A stretch of DNA of 64,000 nucleotides from Cunninghamia lanceolata (taxonomy: Eukaryota; Streptophyta; Pinopsida; Cupressales; Cupressaceae): assembly GCA_027924645.1 (NCBI GenBank), contig BSBN01000297.1, positions 3,224,001-3,288,000 of the forward strand. The letters run 5' to 3'. A program made the position numbers and the translations under genes. This document shows positions 12,841 through 22,542 of this stretch, in pieces; positions within the stretch are counted from its first letter, which is position 1, and each line of letters opens with the position of its first letter. A model generated the notes under the pieces. It made no database searches. It worked only from the letters and a program-made list of their open reading frames with translations, and was not told the DNA's origin.

Positions 12841-12945
12841 AAGTTCAAGTTATCAAACTACGAAGCCTTTGCGCCGCGTGTACGTAGGCAAGGCCATCAC
12901 TAATGAGCCCCTGAGGCATTAGGTTTGGCCCTTAGGGCCTGTATT
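12841..12945 (+). repeat. Conserved ~100-bp repeat block, inverted copy at 51235-51345
   Basis: The block includes ACGAAGCCTTTGCGC, GTACGTAGGCAAGGC, GCCCCTGAGGCATTAGG and GGCCCTTAGGGCCT. The reverse complement of 51235-51345 gives the same motifs in the same order with few differences. Both copies lie roughly 600-730 bp downstream of a TGT(A/C)ATGCCC start (50638 plus; about 13571 minus), which suggests diverged LTRs of one family in opposite orientation. Confidence 0.65.
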
Positions 12946-13989
12946 CTCTTCATCTTGTGCATTGATCCCTATTACATTATTATTGATCATGTGAGACTAA
13001 TGCTTATATCTAGTTGTGTAGATTCATGCCGAAAGACTTGTGCAGGTTACTGTTGCGAAGACAAGCATTATATGAATGACGTAAGGTAAATGAACAATCT
13101 TAAGGTGATTATTAGTTATTCATCTCATAGGGATTGAATTGTATATTGGGCATTTATGTTTCTAATTCAGAATAAATTAGTTGTGAGATTTATATGTCAA
13201 AAGATAACCTATGGGTGATGTTGTATACTTGCCTTCGGATATGATTGTTTGTAACCTCTCTCCGTTCAAGAAGGATCAATTATAACACTATTTTGTTGTA
13301 CCATGTAAATTTACTATTGTATGGTACTTACTATAGTTTTACGTGGATGTGCAAGAATGGTTTAAACTTGATCTCTAAATATGGTGGTTGATACAAAAAG
13401 TTATGTATAATGCACAAATTTGCTCATTTGAATGTATGACAATGTATATTAGTTTAAATTTGATCTTTGTGATTTAACATTTCTAAAACATGATTAAGCT
13501 ATTTAATGAATGAAATTTGAAAATAACCTAAGTTTTGTGGTTTGTGTTCAAGTATAACGGCTTGGGCATGACACAAAGCATGTGGATGCTTTTGGATGGG
13601 TGCTAGATTACTTGGCTAGAATTGTTTGGATTTTTTTGCTTTGCTGCCATGTTTAGATTACATCGCTGGGATAGTTATGTCGGATCGTGCTATAGATTTG
13701 GATGGCTTGCATTTGGAGGGATGGCTTTTGGGTAGTCTTTTCCTCCAAGGTTTCTGGATGGGATTGATGTCTCAATGCTATAACCAATGAAAAGGAAAAA
13801 CCAAGTCTAGAGATATGGATGAAAGGAGGATCAGATGTAATGGTTGAGAGATTGGGATTCAGGATGGGATGAATTGGAGATGGAGTGAGGGAAGGATTTA
13901 GGATGTGATCTCCAAGGACTACATTGCATAGTGTTAGTGTAGGTTTTTTATTCCTTATTATAAGGTTTTTTCTACACATTTATTTAAGC
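12946..13989. other. Unassigned, possible start of a minus-strand LTR near 13571
   Basis: No coding sequence is recognised. On the minus strand TGTCATGCCCAAG starts near 13571, similar to TGTAATGCCCCGCC at 50638. The other LTR boundary is not certain (a GTGACATTTTT near 11325 is one candidate). Confidence 0.3.
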
Positions 13990-14252
13990 TTGTTTAGGTT
14001 AATAAAGCATGTCTTATTATGTGAGTGGTTGCGAGGTGTCACCTTCCTACATGTGAGCATCCATTAGCTATCTTGGGAAGATACTTTGCTATCTTTAGTC
14101 CGATAGATGGTTGCTCTTCATTGGTCGGTGTTGCCACCTCCTCCCTCTCTCTGGTCTATATAAGCATGCTACCTAGCTTGTATTTTTATTCGATATTGGA
14201 GATAGTTATCTGATACTATTTTGCCATTCGAGCATTTCACATCAATCTCATG
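13990..14252 (+). other. Possible short LTR with TATA box
   Basis: The segment begins TGTTTAGGTTAATA and ends ATCAATCTCA, followed at once by TGGTATCGTTG, a degenerate form of the usual plant primer-binding site. A pyrimidine run and CTATATAAG (about 14156) sit ~95 bp before the end, as in a retroelement promoter. No second copy occurs nearby, so this could be a solo or truncated LTR, or coincidence. Confidence 0.3.
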
Positions 14253-15653
14253 GTATCGTTGTTATTATTTTTTTGCATTTACAATTTATGTTTCTAACTC
14301 TTTCAATTGATTCTGGGTTATAATCTGTTTTATGGATTTTAACACATAGGAATAACATGCCCCCACTTGATATATGCCATGCATAATTGATTATGCACTA
14401 CAATGCTTACGGAGGGAGGTATTGACTTTCTGTGAAATATGGGATGATATGTTGTAGGTCATTCTCTACAAAACACTAGATTTATCAAGAAGTTTCCAAA
14501 GCATGTTTTAAAATTTTGTGCATATACTTGTCAAGGTCAAAAGTGGGAAGGGAGGATAGTTTGGGTACAATGACATGGTTATGTGGATATGATGGATGGG
14601 TATGATGGGATGGTATGGATGGCTAGCTAGTGACTGTGAGGGATGGATGAGATGAGTGAATGGGAGAATCTTGCCCCAAGTGTAAAGTTCACATTGACAA
14701 TTAATTTACACATGATGCCTATGAATGGGTTTTCATCATGGTACTTATCCAAGGCTCCATGATAATGGTTTTCACCATAGGACAATTTTTTTAATTTTAA
14801 TTTTTTTATGTTTTTTAAATTTTTGGACAACTTGTGATTTTTGTTGCTTCGGGTATCAAGTTCCTATCTATCTAATGTAGCTGACATGGATCCTCCTATA
14901 ATGACATGTAGGTAGTAGTCTGCCTTGAGTAATTACTTTGCTAGGATCGTGCCACATGTATATAATCCACAGATGTTGTGATGCTCTTTGATAGTTGGGT
15001 TGGCTTTATCCATATGTGAACATGTTGGTAGGGTGCCATCATAGCCCTTATGGTAGAGCATTGCTGCTAGGATATAATGGATTTTGGATTTAGGATTAGG
15101 GTGTTTGGATTTAGATTTAGGAATTAGGATTTTTGGATTTGGATTTGGATTTGGATATGATATTTGGATATTTAGATTTGAAGGCGGAGTTAAATTTTGG
15201 AGGTGTGGATTTGGATTTAGGATTAGGATTATGATTAGGACCAACAATCTTATTGGATTGTGAAACCTTGCATGACAAGACTGATAATAATTATGAAGGT
15301 GGCACACACCTATTGTATGTAAAGTGTACTTTTTGATTGTTTACTACATCTTGATTTGTTCACTTCATATTGATTTTTTGATTCATTTGGACTTTTGCTT
15401 TATTTTGATCTCTGGTTTTATCTATTTCCTTTGTATTATTTACTTGAAGCTTCAATTGCATGCTTTGGGATCTAATTTGCTTTACTTATACCTCTTTGAT
15501 TTGTAGACTTATGTGATCCATTTTAAATTTTTGTTTGACTTTGAATTTGTTCTTGGTTTTGATTTGGTTTTTTATTGTGATCCTTTGTTGTATTTCAATT
15601 CCTTGCTCCTTTGTGATTATTTGATTTGTATGATGTATGATCTTGTTGGTCCT
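14253..15653. other. Unassigned DNA with a hexanucleotide-rich stretch
   Basis: Nothing coding is recognised. The minus-strand frame at 14933-15307 is open only because the GGATTT repeats encode an Asn-Pro-rich low-complexity run. The last five bases (GTCCT, 15649-15653) are the target duplication of element C. Confidence 0.4.
15075..15240. repeat. Degenerate GGATTT/GGATTA repeat
   Basis: Repeats of GGATTT, GGATTTA and GGATTAG with interruptions fill this interval. It resembles degenerate telomere-like or simple-sequence repeats but has no regular TTTAGGG unit. Confidence 0.7.
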
Positions 15654-16681
15654 TGTTAAGTAGGGAAAAGAGGATGAGATGATGAGTACACTAGATCAAA
15701 CCCTCCTTTCACTACAACATTCAAGAACAAAACTGAGCCAAGTCACTACAAGATGGAAGAGGACTCAGCTACTGATTTTATTCTCTTATTTGCAGAGGAA
15801 AGACGTTAAACTAAGCCTCTTATAAAACCCTAGGATAACCAATGCACTAAACCCTAGAATTATGATAATCAACTTATAACAGAGAAATAATAACAAGTTA
15901 GGATTTGAAAGTACCAGGGTGATCGGTGAGATGTCCAAACCTGTCCCTCAAAAGATGAAATGCTAGAAGACTTTGGGGCTAGCGGCCGAGTCTAGAAAGT
16001 TTCGATCTCTGATAGATCAAAACTGGAAAAATGTCATAAATGATGCTCTGATGCTGAATTCAGGGTCTGTTTCAACTGTTGGACAATGGGGCTAGCGCCC
16101 AAGTCTACTACAGAGGAATTTTTGAACTATGTTTTCAGATCCTGAATCTTGGTCCCTTAAGCAACCTCCCATACCTTCACTTCTGCAATTCCCACACATG
16201 TAACATGCACACAACAATAAAAGGGGTTTGGGGGTTGTGGTGTTTAGGGATTTGCCTCAGTCAAATCCTGGGTTAGCACACTATTGTTAGAGAGAGAGCG
16301 TGTCCTTATAGGATAAAGGCTAAAGATAATCCAAATGATGATGAAAAGATTCAAACACAATGATAATGCCACCTTGGCAGTGAAGCCCTTAGGAGGATGA
16401 AAAGTCTTCAACTCATAAGGATGTTGATGATGATTCCAAATCTGCAACACAATAATAACACAAATTTGCAATAATAACACAATGAAAGCCTTGAATGCTC
16501 TTTGCTCAATATCATAACCTTGCTATCATCAACTTGTAAGAAAATGAATTCAAACACTTGTTTATATATGCTATCCCTTTAAACATTCACAAATTAATTG
16601 AAAGAGCCAACAAGGAAGGATCCATTTAAAAGTCCTATGCTGACATCCATACATTTTACCCCGACCAATTAGGGTGGACTT
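15654..16681 (-). repeat. 3' LTR of element C, first part
   Basis: This part matches 36430 to about 37480 along its length, including two GGGGCTAGCG blocks. It ends in GACTT (16677-16681), the target site duplicated when element D inserted. The frames in it (16079-16276, 16244-16480) are not conserved. Confidence 0.9.
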
Positions 16682-17007
16682 TGATGAGACCATGATTTGT
16701 CTTGTTTTTATTGCTTTACTTGCCTATTTTCCAAAGACATTTCCAGACTCATATATATATTAATTATGTCTATGATTATCCTTAAAGACACTGAAGTATG
16801 AAGATGGTATATAATATGTTGTTAATTAATGATGTGTGGATGATTGATTGTTCATGTAATATGTTAGTATTTTATGTTGATTTTAGTGATAGTGATGCAT
16901 AAATACTATGTGGTGTACTAACTCCTCATGCAACAAAGTGTGGCTTCATGTCATGAAGAACACTGGACAACCCGCAACTGAAGGAGATGTTGATATCCAC
17001 AGAAGAT
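16682..17007 (+). repeat. 5' LTR of element D, 3'-truncated
   Basis: It matches 31005-31438 of the 3' LTR (apart from the long TA run there) as far as CCACAGAAGAT at 17007. It then jumps into the protease region of pol. The remaining ~1 kb of LTR, the primer site, gag and the start of pol are missing. Confidence 0.88.
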
Positions 17008-17673
17008 ATCAACAGAAGACTTGATGGTCTTGCAGCCCAAGGCTAGCATAGGAGGATATCCACTCATCCTAGGGAGACCCTGGGTGGCAACATCAGATGC
17101 CTTCATAGGATGTTGATCAGGAAATATGATAATTTCCAATGTGAATGTAACAAAGAAGTTGGTCCTTTATCCACCTGCTCAACCTTTTGCTGATATGGAG
17201 AAATCTATTTGGCCAGACCTAGGGGATCCTGACCAATATTCTCTTCAGACATTAATGACAATTGAAAGAGACCTACTATTGGCTATCCAGGATGAAGACG
17301 AAGTGCTTTCCAATGTCATACAAAAAAATTATGGAACAAATATACTACAAGACCCATGTCTAATATGTATGGCCTACCCCCTTCACAATATTCTGCCTAC
17401 AATCAATACTCCAGCATATGCTTCCTCCAGTAGAATGTTTCATCAGTTACTGCCTCATAGTTGTAGTCTCAACTTATCAGGGTTGGATATTGCCTTTGTG
17501 ATGCCTATGGCAGCACCAGTTGACATTACACCTGACAGAACACTTAACATCAATAGTGAATTGACATTTGTCTAGAAGACTAAACTGATTAAAATGCTAC
17601 AAACTCATAAGACATCATTTGCATGGGACTATCATGATATGAAGAGAACTTACCCTAACCTTTGCATGCATAG
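17008..17673 (+). pseudogene. Gypsy pol of element D, N-terminal part (protease to start of RT)
   Basis: The frame reads a retropepsin C-terminal segment with the motif GGYPLILGRPW, then TSDAFIG and LYPPAQPF, typical of the end of gypsy protease. A linker and the first residues of reverse transcriptase (TSFAWDYHDM, YPNLCMH) follow. In-frame stops occur near 17107 (TGA, from CGA) and at 17573-17575. The frame is broken at CATAG (17669-17673), the insertion site of element E, and resumes after the duplicated CATAG at 24960. The start of the protease was lost in the 5' deletion, so no active-site Asp is present. Confidence 0.85.
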
Positions 17674-19072
17674 TGTTGGTTATTTTTCCTGAATCAGTAG
17701 AGGGTTTGCCAGTTCCTATGCACAGGCTGATTCGGCCAACAGAAACGTGAGGTTGTGTGAGCTACCTCCCCTTCACTTCCAGTTCTGCCGCACCAAGGGG
17801 GGTATCCCTACTTGATAAAGATATAACATTCACTCTCCAAATGATAGAAAGATTTAGCTTTGTGATGACAGGCAGAATACTCTCATGTGTGGACCAAGAT
17901 TTGTGTGACAAATCACAAGGTTGGCAACATTCTTGGACATATGTGTCTGGTTAAGGATGAGAGTATGCAGGGGTTCCTAATCCTACTACAACTAACAGGT
18001 TGGGATAATGGAATGATGGATATGATGATTTGGATGCAAGACAAGGGGTTTTGCATCATAATTACTAACCCAGGAGCAAACCGGTGCCTATGTCAGGGCA
18101 AGGAGTCAACTAGACGTATGCAACATATGGTTTACAACTAGCATTCAAGTTTCAAGGGGTTGGATTGATGCTTGCCTTACAAACATCACCCAAGAATGGG
18201 TATTTAGCTGCCTCTACTTACAAATATCCATGCTGACAAACAACTTTCTCCATGCTTAACCTAAAACAATTTAATCCACTCCTTGAATGGAAGTTAGAGA
18301 TGAAGCATGTGATACAGAAACTTATACCCTAGAATCTGAGAAACCCTTAGCAGCCAGATTCAAAAGAAGGAAATGCATGCAGCGAAGGAGACAAACAGAT
18401 AAACACATGCATAAGAGCATTTTTCATCTATATCAACATGAAACTGAACATACGTGCAAAATACATTCATGATGCAACTCATAAACTCCAGAATGAGATA
18501 AAACAACCCAGGATCATGCCCTGTTCTTCATTATTTTCACAAAAATGTCTAGGTCTTCAACAACAACAAAAGAGTAACACAGTTTGCTTTTTATAGCAAA
18601 ATCGTGAACTCAGCAAAATTAATTACAAGACCAGACAAAAAATCTACCAGATTCAATGCACGAGGAATGGCGCTCAGGAATATTCAATGCTGCAGAGAGA
18701 CAAAGAGGAATGAGCAGGTGGAATCAGGATCTACACCGCCGCTTCATGACTTTCATCTTCAATTCAGGTGGTTGACTTGTCAACTCGACCCATACCTCCC
18801 TACACAATCTGCCATTAAAGCTTCAGCTACTCGTAGCCTCAGAAAATGCAACAACAACGTGTTCATGGAGTTTTCCCACTCAAAATAATGCCTGTGGATG
18901 CAAAGAAAACCCACGCTGCAACTTAAAACTTGGCCGTCGATCTATCTCCCAATCGCTGAGATCAAACAGCCTCAAAATCATGTTGACCAGGTCGCCAGCC
19001 AGTTAGATTGAGCCACGTAGGCACCTTTTGCTATCGTTGGCTTTTCCACTTACCATTTTGCCATTATCGCCC

Positions 19073-19954
19073 TTGTATATGTAGAAACATGCATATACAA
19101 TTGTCTGATATACAAGCCGGACCTCAAACACTTACCTGTCGCATTTGATTTTCCCATCGGGTCCAAAATGCATATGTTTCATTGCACCTGTCGCTTTGTA
19201 TATGCAAAAACATATACAAGCACCTTATATACAAGCCGGACCTCAAATTTTATAGAACAATTTGAAATCGGGTTCAGTTCCGGCTTGTACCTCTCTTCTT
19301 TGTATATCCGCGATATGCAACACACACATACATACAAGCTGCGGACTTTGAGTCATGATGCATTAGAATGAACCTGCCTTTGAAGTCCGACTTGTATCCT
19401 TTTACTACACATCAGCTTGTATATTGGCATATACAAACGCTTTATACAACCCCCGGACCTCAAACTTCATTCACTGCACTTCATCCTTCCATCGCGTCCG
19501 GATTGTATGTCTTTTCTTGCATATCGGCTTGTATGTCCAAACATACAAGCAAATACATATACAATTAGTGGGCCCCAAACCTTGTATCTCCCCTGCGGCA
19601 CTGTAGCAAACGTATGTGCGCAGCCTTTGTATATTTTTCAATGTACATTTCCATTGTATGCCGAATATACAAATGGGAATCTTCCACGGAATATACCTGC
19701 AATGTATCTTTTCTTTGTATTTAACCGTTGTATGTCTGAACATACAAACCAAATATACATGCAACCCAATATGCAAGCAGCGAATATTCCTCGAATCTTC
19801 AATGTATATTATGCCCTTGTACATCCTCCTTTTGAACCTGATATGCATTCAGAAATGCATCTAACTCATTTTTTCAAAGGGCGATAGAGATTTTTGACCC
19901 GCCAATGCACACTTTAACTTGTATGTATATACAAACACCTTTGTACATACAAAG
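19073..19954. repeat. Cluster of short perfect hairpins in the U3 of element E (3' LTR)
   Basis: Inverted repeats with arms built on TTGTATRT / AYATACAA recur across ~0.9 kb. Examples: 19073-19100 (9-bp arms), 19196-19219 (9-bp), 19417-19436 (8-bp, 4-base loop), 19527-19550 (10-bp GCTTGTATGT/ACATACAAGC, 4-base loop), 19728-19747 (8-bp, 4-base loop), 19919-19934 (6-bp) and 19939-19954 (7-bp). Loops and spacers differ, so this is not a simple tandem repeat. Other half-motifs lie between them. Confidence 0.85.
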
Positions 19955-20037
19955 ATACTACCTACAAACTAATTTTTTCATTTTTTTACAACTGCAGAGG
20001 TCAAAAGAGATAGAACTTTTTGGATTTTTGGGAAGGG

Positions 20038-20080
20038 GCCTACATATTTAAATGCTTGAAACCTGAATACTTATGTAGGC
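20038..20080. repeat. Terminal hairpin of element E 3' LTR
   Basis: GCCTACATA (20038-20046) pairs with TATGTAGGC (20072-20080). The matching hairpin in the other LTR is GCCTGCATA/TATGCAGGC (24910-24918, 24944-24952): both arms differ but pairing is kept. Confidence 0.85.
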
Positions 20081-20087
20081 ACCACCA

Positions 20088-20223
20088 GTGGCTCTGTCTG
20101 GGGATGCATGCCTCTTGCAGGCATGGCAAGAACCACAGAATCTCTGGTTTCACAGATTGGGCCTTATTCATTTGGCAACAGAGTCTATCATACCAACCTG
20201 CATCACAAATTATATTTTGAAGA
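20088..20223 (-). other. 3' untranslated segment of element E
   Basis: This lies between the gag stop and the 3' LTR. A strong polypurine tract is missing; the minus strand offers only CAGACAGAG just before the LTR. The plus-strand TGGCTCTGTCTGGGGA here is not a primer site, because the orientation is minus. Confidence 0.5.
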
Positions 20224-22020
20224 TTATTTTGGCGGCCCTGGGTAGCCAAAAATGAAGAACCATAACTTTATCCTGTCAAATGCGTGATTCCAAACTGGAT
20301 AACCCCAACCACAGCTAAAAAAATTAAAACAATCTGCCCACATGCTGATCTTATGAATTACATGCTTCACCATTTTTGAAAACTTGCCCCTGTCAATGTA
20401 GCCTCTGTCACTCTGCATCTTACAATCAGAGATATAACCATACACATTATAATATTCTTCAGCATTAGGTAACATATGTATGTTATGATCCATGAATAGT
20501 ATATCATATTGCTCTTGGCATTCCTTATCATTTACGTGACTATTACACATAACCAGGCACTCATCCAGCTGATCTAAAAACTGAAAACACTCAGAAAATA
20601 TGAGACCCTCAATATCATTTATATCATTCACTGACATTGAAAAAAAATCCTGATCTACACACCCATTGCCATCACTGCATATGTCTGAAACAACTGATGC
20701 TAAGCATTTATCATCCATAGTTTGCAAATCAGTATCATCATTTTCAAACATAGGGTTAATTCTGCACCAATGAATGTCATAACTCACAATATCAAATGCA
20801 TCCACAGGCTCATCATAAAGGGGATTCACACTCATTGTGAAAGTCTTTGTTTCTTCTTTATGACAATCTATTTCTTTTTCATTATCAAATCTAAAGTCAT
20901 AAGAAGAACAAACCTGATCCATGAATTGATCATGGATATCATCTTTATCATCTTTAATCTCTGATTGCCCCACGTACAAAATTTTTGCTACTTCAATGCA
21001 CTCTGAAGTTGAACTATCTGCATCATTTTCCAGTCCTCTAATGCTTCCTGATGAAACTGATATTGACTCTTGATCCATATGATCACAACTTTGCACAACT
21101 GGATCATTTAAACATGAATGCTCTTTGTTTAGGACTAGCATGCAAATATTACTTGAAAAATTATTAATATCAACTTCATTTGCTGGGCAAATCAGGACAT
21201 CCTCCTCTATAACAGAAACATCATCAACTTGGGATGATGCAAAAACTGGGACAGCAGGGGTGCTAGCACTTTGACATTCATCTTCAACATTTAGATTATA
21301 TCCCTCATTAACATTTGGGACTACAGGGTAGCAAATTTTTTTAGAGAAATACCCTTTTTGAATCCCATACCTCCAGTTATTTTCAATGTCTATTGCAAAT
21401 TGTCGTGCCTAATGCAATGTGGTGGGCCCTTTATCTCTCAATCTATAGTTCATTTTCCTATCAAATGCTCCCAAATAGACAACTAGGCACAGTGCATCAT
21501 TAGGTCTCATGTGTTCTGGTATTCTATTCAATGTCCTCATAAATCTGAGGTTAAAGGCTGGAATCAACTCATCCTCTTTAATATGGATATACATAAAATT
21601 ACTAATAACTGCATAATCAGAAATTCTTTCACCATATTGATCTAGAAATGCAGATTTAAAATCATGCCAAGAGCTGACAGAGTAAGCTGGAAGATAGGAG
21701 AACCAGTCCCTTGCATCATCATCTAGAGATTGAACAAATAATTTCATAACTACATCTTCATGGTCAATCTCAAAATCATCTATAACATTTATAAACTGCT
21801 GCAAGTGTTTCTCAGCTGATTCATCCTTTGCACCATTAAATTTGGGCAAATATTTTTTGATTTTTGATGGAAAAGCATTTGGATAGCCACAGATGCCATC
21901 AAAGTTTATGGGCTTATATCTGTCAAGTCTGAAACTCTTTCTATTACATGGTTGGGACTGATTATTATGCATTATTGCATTTGACACCTCACTAGGGTTC
22001 ATGGGCTGATAATACATCAT
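20224..22020 (-). pseudogene. Gag-like ORF of element E, one in-frame stop
   Basis: A single frame of about 598 codons runs from two adjacent ATGs (22020 and 22017) to 20224, interrupted once by TAG at about 21409-21411, which a C-to-T change in a CAG codon explains. Residues ~60-190 form a gypsy Gag domain (EKHLQQF, DDARDWFSYL, SWHDFKSAFLDQYG, PEHMRPND). The rest, ~390 residues, is strongly acidic (Asp/Glu/Ser-rich) with Cys and His but no CCHC knuckle. It ends in an aromatic basic patch (KLWFFIFGYPGPPK). No protease, RT or integrase follows. The Gag part could form particles; the acidic tail is unidentified. Stop and frame were read directly; function is inferred from the family. Confidence 0.8.
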
Positions 22021-22520
22021 TATGTTCTTACAACCCTTTTCTTTTCAACTCAGATTTTCAGTCAATAATGACCTTAGGTTTTACAAATTCAGATTGTTGT
22101 TTAGCTTTCCTAAAGTCCTCCAAATGAGTCTTTCAAACAATATTGCATACTCTTTGGAAATACAAACTAAGTTCTTACAATAGCATGCAGTCTTTCACTA
22201 TCATCTCCCTTTTAACCAGTACGGTTTCACCAAATAGGGAGTCTTTCAAACAATATGAAATACCTGGATATGCTGCAGCAGCTACAAATTCTTCTCTGAC
22301 TGATTTTGTTCTTTTATTAGGTTCTTTGATACAGAATCGCCACCTCCTTGAAGAGGAATAAGCTTCAAACAGGCTGAAGCTAAAAATTGATTTCTTTTGC
22401 TTTCTGGGTCATCCACCAGCAGAGCCACATATATAACTTTCTTATTTGCTGCAACAAAGCACTTCCAGGTCTAATTCTTCAATCCTTTAGAATTAGACTT
22501 TCATGGATATGACATTGATC

Positions 22521-22538
22521 TCCCCAGTAGAGTCGCCA
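22521..22538 (-). other. Primer-binding site of element E
   Basis: The minus strand reads TGGCGACTCTACTGGGGA a few bases after the end of the right LTR (22543). It begins with TGG, the complement of a tRNA CCA tail, and is the form used by many gypsy elements. I do not assign the tRNA. It fixes 22543-24959 as the 5' LTR. Confidence 0.8.
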
Positions 22539-22542
22539 ATTC

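Larger units (their letters stand above)
17674..20087 (-). repeat. 3' LTR of element E
   Basis: On the minus strand it starts TGGTGGTGCCTRCATAAG and ends AATAACCAACA. Similarity to the other LTR is high throughout, with scattered, mostly transition differences. Its first kilobase (minus sense) holds the hairpin cluster. Open frames within it, such as 19417-19887, come from the repeated TGTATA words and are not taken as genes. Confidence 0.92.

Noticed and set aside
13653..13979. Minus-strand 108-codon frame
   Set aside because: It has no recognised motif, and its composition follows local repeats of GGATG-like words.
14933..15307. Minus-strand 124-codon frame with Asn-Pro repeats
   Set aside because: The repeat peptide is the translation of GGATTT simple sequence; there is no start context or homologue that I know.
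19368..19887. Several overlapping open frames in the LTRs of element E (also 24226-24759)
   Set aside because: They are open on both strands because of repeated TGTATA hairpins, and lengths differ between the two LTRs (156 versus 102 codons).
20089..20104. TGGCTCTGTCTGGGGA next to the left LTR of element E as a plus-strand primer site
   Set aside because: Gag and a better primer site next to the right LTR both show minus orientation, so a plus-strand site here would be on the wrong side.
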